From the NCBI RefSeq assembly GCF_023276405.1, contig NZ_JALRMO010000001.1, forward strand, positions 8,099,501 to 8,163,500: a stretch of DNA of 64,000 nt. The letters are read 5' to 3'. The translations under genes and the position numbers were made by a program. Positions within the stretch are counted from its first letter, which is position 1. Each line of letters opens with the position of its first letter. The notes below the pieces were generated by a model that was not told where the DNA came from, ran no database searches, and was given only the letters and a program-made list of their open reading frames with translations. The DNA is from Paenibacillus hamazuiensis (GTDB lineage: Bacteria; Bacillota; Bacilli; Paenibacillales; NBRC-103111). Positions 55,690 through 64,000 of the stretch are shown in pieces.

Positions 55690-55860
55690 AAGTACCTTGG
55701 CGAAACGCCGCTAAGCCTTCGTTCATAATTTACGTCTCGATCTGCGGCCAGAAATAAGGCATCTCGTCGCGCAGCATCGTCAGGATATGGCGATGGCGAT
55801 GCCAATTTTCGAGATATGCTGCGTGCCCCTCGATGAACAGCAGCAAAACTTGCCCTACAA
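55690..55860 (-). pseudogene. Fragment of a spoVR gene
   Basis: On the minus strand about 150 bp correspond to codons for ILTMLRDEM(P)YFWPQIET, a stop in place of Lys, then IMNEGLAAF; the intact spoVR at 46150-46280 reads the same with small changes. DNA identity is about 80 percent over the stretch with small indels. No other part of spoVR is present. The following 55861-56063 contains a short open stretch ([20 protein letters not shown]) in another frame that I do not recognise. Confidence 0.75.
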
Positions 55861-56086
55861 TGATAAGGCCAAGCTGGCGGTGCTCCGAAAGGCTGAGGAA
55901 AAACTGGATTGTGACAAAGAAGATTAACGGGCCGGTTCGTTCTGACGCGGACTATAACACAGAAGTGTTTTTCGATCGTGAGATTGCTGAAGAATTCATT
56001 CAAGGTGTTGTGCAATTTAACACTTGTATTTTGCGGCTGATCGAAGATGCACCGTCGGAATAAACCCCAAAAACCTCTCATTCTAC

Positions 56087-56138
56087 AAAATCTGCGCAAA
56101 CTTCGGGTAAAATTCCCGTAGCTTACGCAGATTTTTTT
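56087..56138 (+). terminator. Intrinsic terminator
   Basis: Stem AAAATCTGCG/CGCAGATTTT with an inner CGGG/CCCG hairpin and T8. Confidence 0.85.
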
Positions 56139-56262
56139 TATTTGAATACGGGGCCCCCAGCTTTCCTTCACCAGCGTAATGCTTTGCGGGTTCGCTTGTA
56201 GTATGATTAAAACAAGCTAATGGACCGGCTATCCGAGTTCAAAAAGAAAGGGTTCGTTGAAA

Positions 56263-56600
56263 CATGTCTTTCGGTGCATCATTATCAAAAAGAGAAATCA
56301 AGTCGCTTTGCGGAACGACTTCCTATAGCCGCGGGGAAAGTTACTTTCGTGCCAAGAGGGTGCGGCAGCTCACCTACGACCCGAGTAATGAGACATATTA
56401 TGCGGTCGTGATGGGAAGCGAAAATACAACGTATCGGTCATGATCGATGAGCATACGGGAGACATCGAAGCAGAGTGCGAATGCCCCGCATTCGGATCGT
56501 ACTCCGAATACTGCAAGCACATAGCGGCCGTTCTTCTCCAGATCGAGGCGCATGCCCAACATGGCGGAAGCTTGGCCCCACCGCAGAATGCGATGCCGCC
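56263..56600 (+). pseudogene. Detached N-terminus of the SWIM/SNF2 helicase
   Basis: From ATG 56263 the frame reads MSFGASLSKREIKSLCGTTS and runs to AVVMGSEN, then is lost at the A4 run 56421-56424; one extra A would continue with KYNVSVMIDEHTGDIEAECE and the SWIM zinc finger CECPAFGSYSEYCKHIAAVL (CxC...CxH). A second frame change between about 56560 and 56660 leads into the helicase frame. The segment is clearly the start of the downstream gene. Confidence 0.75.
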
Positions 56601-59537
56601 GCCCCCTCCCCGGCCATTCCGGAAGGGGACGTTCGAATTGCCGGCGCCGTCCTTGCATTGTTCGAGCGGCCGGCGAATGTCCCGGCACGATCGGCGGAGG
56701 TCGTTCAAGTCAAGCAGCAGGTCGCAGTCGAATATTCATGCCGAATCGAGACAGGTTATCACTCCGGAATATGGCTGGAGATAAAGGTTGGGCCTGGAAA
56801 GCTGTATGTCGTACAAAGAATCAAAGAGTTTCTTGATGCGCTGGAAAAAAGGAAACCGATCGCTTTTACAAAGCTCTTCTTGTTTGACCCGACCGTTCAC
56901 CTGTTCAGCGAGACTGACGCGGAAATAATCCGCCTGCTTCGGGAAACGTACCGGAATGAGCAGGCTTATAAAGCAATTTCGAATCCGTATTCCTACAACT
57001 CGTCAGGCGGGGACAGGGCGCTTTACATTCCGCCTGCGGTTTGGGAGGCACTGCTGCCGAAGCTGTCGGAATCGGCGGTCAGCTTCGTAATCGGTGGCAA
57101 AACGCTTAGCAAGCTCGACGTAAGGGAAGGGAACGCGCCTATCCTATTTTGGCTCGAACAAGGGCCGATAGAGAGTGCGTACAAGCTGGAACTGAAGGGT
57201 TTGCACGAGCTGAAGTTTATCCCCAGTTACGGCTTTGCCGTCGTGGAGGACGGGAGCTTATATCGAATGGATGCGGCGACGATATCCCGGTTGTCGCAGC
57301 TGCAAGCTCTTTCGAAACAAACCTCGGACGGGAAAATCACGATTCCGTCTGAGAAGGTCGATGCCTACCTGCAGCGGGTCGTGCCGGTGTTGAAGCGAAT
57401 CGGCGAATTCGGTGTAGATCAAAGCATCGCGGAACGGGTTATCAGCGAGCCTTTGCGGGCGAACGTATATTTGGACCGGCCGGATGGATTACTCAGCGCA
57501 AAAGTAGAGTTCGTATACGGAGATATTCATTTTTGGCCGCTGCAAACGTGCGCCGGTGAGGAAGGTACGTTCGGACATATTGTGATGCGGGAGCCGGAAC
57601 GGGAGTGGGCCGTGCTTGACCTGCTGCGGCAAGCCTCCTTTCGCCAGCTTGGGTATGAACTCGCCATCGATTCGGAGGAAGCGGAATACGAGTTTCTGTT
57701 CGGCGGGCTGGAGCAGCTGCAGCGGATAGCCGACGTATTCGCCTCTCCTGCCGTTCAGGCGGCGCGTTCCTCCAGAGGGCTAAGGCCGCGTGCGACCGTG
57801 GATGCCAATTCGGACATGAACTGGCTGGAAGTCCGTTTTGACCTGGACGGCGTGGAGGAGAAGGAGCTCGTTCAACTGCTCCGCTCGCTCGTGGAGAAGA
57901 AGAGGTACCACCGCCTGTCGAACGGAGCGTTTGTCTCTTTGGAGGAAGAGGGATTTCGCGAAATTGGCCGGTTGTTCGAAGAGCTGGGCATTCGCAAGTC
58001 GGAGCTCAAGGGGGAGAACATTCAGCTGCCCGTTGTGCGAGGGCTTTCCCTGCATGAGCAGGGAGGGGGCGGGGCCGCGAACGTCAAGCTCGGAAAATCG
58101 CTCAGGAGGCTGCTGGACAATCTGAGAAATCCGGACAATCTCGACTTCGAGCTGCCGTCCGCACTCGCCCCGGTGCTGCGGGACTACCAGAAGTACGGCT
58201 TTCAGTGGATGAAAATGATCGGCTACTACGGGTTCGGCGGAATTCTCGCGGACGATATGGGGCTCGGTAAAACGCTGCAAAGCATCGCATATATCGCCTC
58301 CGAGAGAGAACGAAATAGCTTCGAGGGAGCGCCTGTGCTGATCGTATGCCCGGCTTCCCTGGTGTACAACTGGAAAAATGAGCTGACGAAATTCGCGCCG
58401 CACCTGAAGGCGGCTGTGGCGGCCGGCACCAAAGTCGAACGCGACGCAGTATTCGAGCAGGCCGGGGAAGCCGATGTGCTCATTACCTCCTACCCGCTGC
58501 TGCGCCGGGATGCGGACTGGTACGCTGCGCAGACATTCCATGCGGTGTTTCTGGACGAGGCTCAGGCCATCAAGAACAATACGACGCAAACAGCCCAGGC
58601 GGTTAAATCGATATCGGCCGCACATCGATTCGCGCTGACCGGTACGCCGGTTGAAAACCGGCTGGAGGAGCTTTGGTCGATCATGGACGCGGTATTTCCG
58701 GAGCTGTTTGCAAGCCGCAAGGCGTTCAGCGATCTCGAGCCCGCGCTGGTGGCGCGTAAAATTCGCCCGTTCCTGCTGCGGCGGTTGAAAAAGGATGTGC
58801 TTGCCGAGCTGCCGGACAAAATCGAAACGCTGCAAACGTCGGAGCTGCTGCCCGAGCAGAAAAAGCTGTATATGGCTTACCTGCTGCGGCTACAGAAGGA
58901 AACCACCGAGCAGCTGCAGGCGGAAGGCTTTCAGAAGAGCAGGATGAAAATATTGGCCGGACTAACCAGGCTGCGCCAGCTATGCTGTCATCCTTCGCTT
59001 TTTATCGACAATTATAAAGGAGCATCCGGCAAGCTGGAGCAGCTGCTCGAATTGCTTGAGGAATGCCTGGGGTCAGGTAAAAGGATGCTCGTTTTTTCAC
59101 AGTTTACCGAGATGCTCGCTATTATTAGGGAGGAACTGGCAAGGCGCGGATGGTCTTATTTTTATCTTGACGGATCTACCAAACCCAGTGAACGCGTCGA
59201 ATTGTGCCGACGGTTTAATGAAGGCGAGACGGATATATTCCTGATTTCTCTCAAAGCGGGCGGAACGGGACTGAACCTGACCGGAGCCGATACCGTCATA
59301 TTGTTCGATTTGTGGTGGAACCCGGCAGTCGAACAGCAAGCAGCTGATCGTGCCCACCGGATCGGGCAGAAAAACGTCGTCCATGTTATCCGTCTCATAA
59401 CGGAAGGGACGATTGAGGAGAAAATGTACGAGCTCCAGCAGCGGAAAAAGGACTTGATCGACGCCATCGTTCAGCCTGGAGAAGAAGCGCTGGCATCGCT
59501 TACGGAGGAGGATATCCGCGAGCTGCTTAAGCTTTGA
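56475..59537 (+). CDS. SNF2-family helicase (RapA/HepA-like), N-terminus frameshifted
   Basis: The open frame gives up to 1020 residues, but only from about codon 55 (RIAGAVLALFERP) does it resemble the family; the true N-terminus with the SWIM finger is in other frames upstream. All Snf2 motifs are intact: DDMGLGKTLQSIAYIA, VFLDEAQAIKNN, LTGTPVENRLEELW, VFSQFTEML, KAGGTGLNLT and DRAHRIGQKN. Such proteins remodel nucleic-acid protein complexes, for example recycling RNA polymerase. A hairpin terminator follows. Whether the gene is functional depends on the two frameshifts being real. Confidence 0.85.
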   Translation: MRMPRIRIVLRILQAHSGRSSPDRGACPTWRKLGPTAECDAAAPSPAIPEGDVRIAGAVLALFERPANVPARSAEVVQVKQQVAVEYSCRIETGYHSGIWLEIKVGPGKLYVVQRIKEFLDALEKRKPIAFTKLFLFDPTVHLFSETDAEIIRLLRETYRNEQAYKAISNPYSYNSSGGDRALYIPPAVWEALLPKLSESAVSFVIGGKTLSKLDVREGNAPILFWLEQGPIESAYKLELKGLHELKFIPSYGFAVVEDGSLYRMDAATISRLSQLQALSKQTSDGKITIPSEKVDAYLQRVVPVLKRIGEFGVDQSIAERVISEPLRANVYLDRPDGLLSAKVEFVYGDIHFWPLQTCAGEEGTFGHIVMREPEREWAVLDLLRQASFRQLGYELAIDSEEAEYEFLFGGLEQLQRIADVFASPAVQAARSSRGLRPRATVDANSDMNWLEVRFDLDGVEEKELVQLLRSLVEKKRYHRLSNGAFVSLEEEGFREIGRLFEELGIRKSELKGENIQLPVVRGLSLHEQGGGGAANVKLGKSLRRLLDNLRNPDNLDFELPSALAPVLRDYQKYGFQWMKMIGYYGFGGILADDMGLGKTLQSIAYIASERERNSFEGAPVLIVCPASLVYNWKNELTKFAPHLKAAVAAGTKVERDAVFEQAGEADVLITSYPLLRRDADWYAAQTFHAVFLDEAQAIKNNTTQTAQAVKSISAAHRFALTGTPVENRLEELWSIMDAVFPELFASRKAFSDLEPALVARKIRPFLLRRLKKDVLAELPDKIETLQTSELLPEQKKLYMAYLLRLQKETTEQLQAEGFQKSRMKILAGLTRLRQLCCHPSLFIDNYKGASGKLEQLLELLEECLGSGKRMLVFSQFTEMLAIIREELARRGWSYFYLDGSTKPSERVELCRRFNEGETDIFLISLKAGGTGLNLTGADTVILFDLWWNPAVEQQAADRAHRIGQKNVVHVIRLITEGTIEEKMYELQQRKKDLIDAIVQPGEEALASLTEEDIRELLKL

Positions 59538-59542
59538 AATAT

Positions 59543-59570
59543 GGCGCCGCAACGGGCGGCGCCTTCTTTA
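59543..59570 (+). terminator. Intrinsic terminator of the helicase gene
   Basis: 8-bp stem GGCGCCGC/GCGGCGCC followed by TTCTTT. Confidence 0.8.
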
Positions 59571-60461
59571 GATGATAGCGGTATATTGGCAATCTGCGGG
59601 CGCCGCTCTACGCACTCCCGCAGCACTTCTTGTACTTCTTCCCGATACGGGCAGCTTGATTTTGCCGAATACGTCTGACGCGAACAGCCTGAAGAATTTT
59701 TCCGAGGCAGTCTTATAAGCTTCCGTCAAGGTTATGATGACAGACTCCGTGCCGATGCGGACAAGCGCTCTCGCTGCTTTAGCAGGCAAAATATCGTCCT
59801 CCGAACTGAGAAAGCGGCACAGATGGGGAATCGCGGCTTCGAGCTGCATCTCCCCGGCTAATTGCACATAATAGATCGTGTCATAACCAAGATCGTAAGG
59901 ATCGTCGGAATCGAGCGTATGCAAGACCCGGTCGTCTGACAAGCACCTGCGCCGGGCAAGCTCGCCTACCAGTTCTTCTCCATAGAAAGTGTCGATTTCG
60001 TTATAATATTTGCCGCGGGTTCCTTTAAGAAATAGCTGGAATGCTTCGAACAGCTCGTCATTGGACATGCCGGCGATGTCCATTCTGTTTTGGAGACGGA
60101 TCATAAATTCTTGATGCGGGCGTAAAACCTCCAGATGAGGTGCAAGCAGGGATAAATCGCTGTGAAGGAGGATTCTTGTTAAATGAAACTGGGTATTATG
60201 ATCAAAATCCGGCGAGCTCAGCAGCTTCAGCAATTCGGTAACCGTTTCTTCAGTTTGCGGAAAATGGTACGCTTCATGCAAGTGGAAGATTTCGCCCTTC
60301 TTGACTTGCTGAAGTCTTTGCAGCACGAGAGGCATCAGCGACAGATCGCCGAGGTGCAGGTTGCTATCGGCAAAATATTCGAGCGCGGCATGCGATACCG
60401 CAGGTTCCGGATGTAAAATAAACGGCTTTACTTGGTCGGGCGTCAGCTCGATAAATATCAA
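59568..60461 (-). CDS. HEAT-like repeat protein
   Basis: 297 residues from TTG 60461, close behind AAAGG. Helical repeats with the pattern of HEAT/PBS lyase-type proteins (EPAVSHAALEYFAD, AAIPHLCRFLSSEDDILPAK, AARALVRIGTESVI). The last ~25 residues (SGRSTRSAAGVRRAAPADCQ) look unlike the rest and overlap the convergent terminator, so the natural C-terminus may be frameshifted. A protein-binding role is likely; the partner is unknown. Confidence 0.65.
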   Translation of the reverse strand: MIFIELTPDQVKPFILHPEPAVSHAALEYFADSNLHLGDLSLMPLVLQRLQQVKKGEIFHLHEAYHFPQTEETVTELLKLLSSPDFDHNTQFHLTRILLHSDLSLLAPHLEVLRPHQEFMIRLQNRMDIAGMSNDELFEAFQLFLKGTRGKYYNEIDTFYGEELVGELARRRCLSDDRVLHTLDSDDPYDLGYDTIYYVQLAGEMQLEAAIPHLCRFLSSEDDILPAKAARALVRIGTESVIITLTEAYKTASEKFFRLFASDVFGKIKLPVSGRSTRSAAGVRRAAPADCQYTAII

Positions 60462-60518
60462 CCTTTCATAGGGTGGTTTATTAAGCTATGAATATGATAA
60501 TAATAGATTTATATAGGG

Positions 60519-61340
60519 ATGGTTATGCCGAAACAGCTGCGAGGGCAAGCTGAACGTAAAACCGAGCCTGCGTTGCAGGAAGAAGAAATTCGCAGCATTT
60601 TGCATGCGGCCGACAGTATCGCCGGTAAGGCCGGACGGAACTTGCTGGCGAAAATTTTAAAAGGCTCGCGCGACAAGAAGCTGCTGGAGCTTGGGCTGTA
60701 CGACAACGTATCGTACGGCTATTACGGGTCGCTCACGCTGGCGGAAATTACGGAGCGGGTCGATTGGATGATCAAGAACGATTTTTGAGTATCGGTTACC
60801 AGGGGGATATGCCGCTGCTTTATTTTTCAGATAAGGGATGGATTATTCAAAGGGAGCAGACTGTGGATCTGTGGCTAAAGCAATGGAGTGGATGGGTGGA
60901 AGAGGGCAAACTGCCGGAGGACATGCCGTATCTCAAGAATAACAGTCGGGAAACGGTCCTGCTTTTTCTTAAAAAAAATTGCGGAGACCGGCAATAAGCG
61001 ATATATTCCGCTGCTGGAGCAGTGGGAACCTCTTGACTTCCGGAAGGTGCGGGAGGCGATTCGCAAGGTGATCGATCATTTGGAAAATCCGGGCGAAGGA
61101 AAATTCACTCTCGAAGAAGCGCCTGCCGATAGTTTTGTTCCCGCTTCCGAGCTGCTCCAGCTGCAGCGCGGCCCGGAACGAATTAAGTGCTGGGACTGCG
61201 GCGAGCGCTTTTATTGGACGGTGGAGGAGCAGGATCATTTTCGCATGCGGGGTTGGGACCCTCCCAAACGGTGCAGCGATTGCCGGGAGAAGAAACGTAT
61301 GTTAAGGGACGGACTTTTATGGTCCGAGCTGGACTGGTGA
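60519..61340 (+). pseudogene. RQC-minor-type DNA-binding protein gene with two frameshifts
   Basis: Three frames join into one protein: EEEIRSILHAADSIAGKAGR and GSLTLAEITERVDWMIKNDF; then LSIGYQGDMPLLYFSDKGW and KLPEDMPYLKNNSRETVLLF; then IAETGNKRYIPLLEQWEPLD and a C-terminal zinc ribbon CWDCGERFYW...CSDCREKK. The first break is at the T5 run 60782-60786 (T6 restores the frame), the second at the A8 run 60971-60978 (A7 restores it). The order matches the RQC-minor family with its winged-helix domain and C-terminal zinc ribbon. Family name from memory; role unknown. Confidence 0.7.
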
Positions 61341-61424
61341 CAATTCCGGTAAACGACGGACGGCTTCGCTCGCTTTTCCGTAGGTTGTTCCGGGTATAGG
61401 CACCATTTTTAATATAGAATAGGC

Positions 61425-61474
61425 AAAAAGTCTGCTTGGGCGCCGTAAGGCAAACTCGGGCAGACTTTTTAATT
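61425..61474. terminator. Bidirectional terminator
   Basis: Perfect 11-bp stem AAAAAGTCTGC/GCAGACTTTTT between the convergent RQC-minor and TetR genes, with T runs on both strands. Confidence 0.85.
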
Positions 61475-61505
61475 TTGCGGGCTCCGGTAGTATCCGTCCG
61501 GCGGG

Positions 61506-62087
61506 TTATATCATGACAGGAGCCAAACCTGCCGCTACAACCTTGAGTACGTCTTCTACCATCGCTTCTACCGTACGATTTTGAGGACTTCGACTCCACT
61601 GCACGGCCGATCCAAATATACCCCAGCTTACGACAAGGGCTGTGGCTTCTACCATCTCTTGTGATACAGGAGCATTCGACTCCTCACGCAACCACTTGAG
61701 CAGCAACTGATAAAGTTCTTTTTGCATCGCGATTTCGAACAACGGTTCAAACTGTCTGTCTCCCGGATTCAAGTACTGCCTGAAACGGACAAGAAAATCG
61801 AAAACGGTTTGAATGAGGGTTCGCAAGCTGCCCATATCCGAAATGGATAAATCCGGCAGTCGCTTCTTCAATATCGTCTGGAATTTTTCCCTCATCCAAC
61901 ACTCCAGAAAAGCAAATTTATCTTCGAAATGGGCATAGAACGTGGCGCGATTGACTGTTGCTCGAGTCGCAATGTCTTGCACCGAAATGGAGTAAATATT
62001 TTTCTTTTGTTCAAGCAGTTCCATAAAGGACTGCATTAACAACTGACGCGTTCGTTTTACGCGCGGATCGTCGGGGTTTACCGGCAT
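61506..62087 (-). CDS. TetR/AcrR-family transcriptional regulator
   Basis: 193 residues from ATG 62087 (GAGG close upstream). The N-terminal helix-turn-helix is typical: YSISVQDIATRATVNRATFY AHFEDK spans residues about 37-62. The C-terminal ligand domain belongs to the TetR_C_33-like group. It is divergent from the NmrA-type oxidoreductase gene and most likely represses it, binding the palindrome between them. Confidence 0.9.
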   Translation of the reverse strand: MPVNPDDPRVKRTRQLLMQSFMELLEQKKNIYSISVQDIATRATVNRATFYAHFEDKFAFLECWMREKFQTILKKRLPDLSISDMGSLRTLIQTVFDFLVRFRQYLNPGDRQFEPLFEIAMQKELYQLLLKWLREESNAPVSQEMVEATALVVSWGIFGSAVQWSRSPQNRTVEAMVEDVLKVVAAGLAPVMI

Positions 62088-62236
62088 ATTCGACCTCACT
62101 CCTACCATGAGATTTTTAACCGAGAATCGGCCATGAGCTCCAAGACAACAAAAACGCGCAGATGTTGTCTATACAACGATAACTGCCTTTTGCTGATTGT
62201 CCGGTTCACTCAATCCGTTTATCTTTTCTATATACA

Positions 62237-62249
62237 GTGTATTATACAC
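62237..62249. promoter_or_regulatory. Palindromic operator candidate
   Basis: Perfect 13-bp palindrome GTGTATTATACAC in the 323-bp divergent region, overlapping a TATAAT -10 box on the minus strand (62246-62241). Suited for binding of the TetR protein. No other gene in 62088-62410. Confidence 0.55.
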
Positions 62250-62410
62250 AATATTGATGCTTAGACGACACTGTTGGATTTCAAAGTGTCCGTTCGGACG
62301 CGCCGTTTAAAGCCGGCCAAGTGCAAGAAAGGATGGATGTTGTATGAAAAAATGATGGAAAGCCGATTTGGAGGATGCGATGTCACGCGATTTTTGAGGA
62401 GGTGGTTTTC

Positions 62411-63274
62411 ATGATTATTATTACCGGAGCAGGCGGGCAACTGGGGCGGGCCGTGGTGGAGCGGCTGCTTGAACGTGTTCCCGCTGAGGAGATCGGTGTA
62501 AGTGTCCGGGACCCGAAAAAGGCGCAGGGACTTAAGGAACGAGGCGTTCGTGTCCGTCAAGGCGATTTCGACGATCCCGAGAGTCTTGCCCGCGCTTTTG
62601 AAGGGGCGTCGCAGGTTCTCATAGTTTCAACCGACAGCTTGGGAGAGACTGCCACCCGCAGGCATCTTACGGCGATCGACATGGCGAAGAAGGCCGGTGC
62701 CGGTCGAGTCCTTTACACAAGCCAGATGGGCTCATCCCGGACGTCGCGATTCGCTCCCATGGTTGACCATGCTGCTGCCGAAGAGGCGCTAAAAGCTTCG
62801 GGTGTGGCTTTCACGTCGCTCCGCAACGGCTTTTACACCGCGTCGGCGCTCATGCTGCTCGGTGGAGCGCTCAAAACGGGGGAATTGATCGCTCCGGAGG
62901 ACGGTCCGGTGGCCTGGACATCTCACGCCGACCTGGCCGAGGTGACGGCGGTCGTCTTAAGCGAAGGGAGTCTCGACGGCGTAACGCCCGCCCTCACCGG
63001 CTCCAAAGCGATTGATATGGACGGCATCGCGGCGATCGCCTCGGGGCATGTCGGCCGCCCGATCCGCCGGATTGTCGTGTCGGACAACGAGTATCGCGCC
63101 CGCTTGATATCTCACGGTCTCCCCGAGGAGAGGGCTGACCTGCTTCTGGGTGTCTTTCGCGCGAGCCGGGAAGGCGAATTCGCACGAACGGATCCAACGC
63201 TGGCCCGTCTCATCGGCCGGCCGCCGATGACCTTCGAAGACGTCCTGAAGGCTTCGATTCAATCCAATGGTTGA
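62411..63274 (+). CDS. NmrA-like NAD(P)H-binding oxidoreductase
   Basis: 287 residues from ATG 62411 behind GAGGAGGTGG. Rossmann motif ITGAGGQLGRAVVERLLE at residues 4-21, then the NmrA/QOR2 pattern VSVRDPKKAQGLKERGVRVR, QGDFDDPESLARAFEGASQV and YTSQMGSSRTS. The family includes NADPH:quinone oxidoreductase 2 and redox-sensing proteins. The pairing with a divergent TetR regulator suggests induction by quinones or other electrophiles; this is inference. Confidence 0.88.
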   Translation: MIIITGAGGQLGRAVVERLLERVPAEEIGVSVRDPKKAQGLKERGVRVRQGDFDDPESLARAFEGASQVLIVSTDSLGETATRRHLTAIDMAKKAGAGRVLYTSQMGSSRTSRFAPMVDHAAAEEALKASGVAFTSLRNGFYTASALMLLGGALKTGELIAPEDGPVAWTSHADLAEVTAVVLSEGSLDGVTPALTGSKAIDMDGIAAIASGHVGRPIRRIVVSDNEYRARLISHGLPEERADLLLGVFRASREGEFARTDPTLARLIGRPPMTFEDVLKASIQSNG

Positions 63275-63448
63275 CGCCCGAGTCCGGCCAACAGACGTTT
63301 GGTCGCTGTAAAATCGGCGAGGCGCATCTTTGCCAGTATTAAAGCCGTGTAATTTCCGTTAGCAAGGAAAGGCTGCCCGGATCGTCCGCGGCGGCCTTAT
63401 TTGCGTCTCCGGCAAGCTGGACAAACACAGGTTCGAGGCACGCACTCC

Positions 63449-63745
63449 ATGTTGTCAGGTTAACGCATTCTTTCATGGACCGTGGGTTTTACCAAGGCCT
63501 TGGAGCTGTTATCCGTTAAAATCAAGTAGTTTATAACATAGCGGAACCCACGTTCGCTATTCTCGAATAAATAGGCACATTGAAAAAATAGAGGAACTGA
63601 GGTGCGCTAAATCAGTGAAAAATGGCATGTGTACCGGGCAAACAGACAAATAGATCACCTGAGTTCCGCTAATTTTCGAAAGTATCGGAAACTGACCTGA
63701 TTAGCGCACCCTAGTTCCGCTATGGTCCGCATAACCTGACAACAT
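63449..63745. repeat. Four-module palindromic repeat with 14-bp inverted ends, locus 4
   Basis: Terminal repeats ATGTTGTCAGGTTA (63449-63462) and TAACCTGACAACAT (63732-63745) are perfect. Inside are modules TAGMGG-N12-CTAWWN at 63539-63562 and 63589-63612 (direct) and 63648-63671 and 63699-63722 (inverted), with periods 50 and 51 bp and a 35-bp centre. The gap 63275-63448 before it shows no gene. Confidence 0.9.
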
Positions 63746-63749
63746 TGGG

Positions 63750-64000
63750 CGCACACTCGCACCCCGGCACCGCACCGAAGTAAAGCGGGAATGCCATTGG
63801 TTCGCGCCAGCTAAACCATGGCAGACATTCGCAGACCCGAGGCACGCACTCACTCCCCCGGCACCGCACCGAAGTAAAGCGGGTCTGCCATTGGTTCGCG
63901 CCAGCTAAACCATGGCAGACATTCGCGGACCCGAGGCACGTACCTGCTCCCCCGGCACCGCACCGAAGTAAAGCGGGTCTGCCATTGGTTCGCGCCAGCT
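63750..64000. repeat. Hairpin-array repeat, copy 5 (runs off the window)
   Basis: Three units of about 100 bp, each with AAGTAAAGCGGG and the stem TCTGCCATTGGTTCGC / GCTAAACCATGGCAGA, joined directly to the four-module repeat as at 11828. The end block lies outside the window. Confidence 0.88.

Overview
The window looks like a chromosome segment of a spore-forming member of the Paenibacillaceae (Paenibacillus or Cohnella type). Reasons: an S-layer (SLH) surface protein, YesM/YesN-type two-component regulation next to sugar ABC transporters, a xylan/aldouronate cluster with GH52 and GH67 enzymes, the sporulation genes prkA, yhbH and spoVR, strong AGGAGG ribosome sites and frequent TTG/GTG starts. 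This is inference from gene content; no rRNA or tRNA gene was found to fix the taxon.

Layout. 0-9 kb: a YesN/YesM-like pair (partial at the left edge) divergent from two sugar permeases, then a small FAD protein, a decayed secreted protein and the matching lipoprotein binding protein. 9-11.4 kb: DedA protein, methyltransferase, thioredoxin-reductase-like protein. 11.5-14 kb: a repeat block split by an IS110-family element. 14-22 kb: polysaccharide deacetylase, MmyB-type regulator, FabF, DUF2161 protein, glycerol-1-phosphate dehydrogenase, PrkA and a 47-residue Cys-rich protein. 22-26 kb: repeats, a LytTR-like/PAS histidine kinase, ArsB. 26-34 kb: SLH protein, TPR protein, DUF2334 protein, MATE transporter. 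34-43 kb: leftward operon xynB (GH52) - two permeases - binding protein - aguA (GH67), with a divergent AraC regulator, which together should import and break down methylglucuronoxylan fragments. 43-48 kb: two membrane proteins, spoVR and yhbH. 48-55 kb: a type I restriction-modification system (hsdR-hsdM-hsdS). 55-63.3 kb: retropepsin-like pair, gene debris, a SWIM/SNF2 helicase with a broken N-terminus, a HEAT protein, a broken RQC-minor-type gene, and a divergent TetR/NmrA pair.

The most interesting content is intergenic. (1) Four loci (5.8, 11.6, 22.5, 63.6 kb) share a strict geometry: four 24-bp modules of form TARMGG-N12-YTAWWN, two direct and two inverted, with 50-bp periods in each half and a constant 35-bp centre, although the N12 parts differ between loci. 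(2) Five loci carry tandem ~97-bp units, each holding a hairpin whose arms vary in a compensatory way, ending in a G-rich tail GGGATTTAGGGGG that in three cases lies next to the stop codon of a leftward gene. (3) The IS110 element sits exactly inside such a tail, and the leader of its transposase gene can be read as a bridge RNA: one loop matches the two halves of the tail, the other matches the element's own ends. (4) A second, 165-185 bp palindromic element occurs twice with different but self-complementary outer arms.

Several genes carry single-base homopolymer frameshifts (IS110 transposase, SNF2 helicase, RQC-minor gene, secreted protein), so either recent decay or assembly errors should be considered when reading them.
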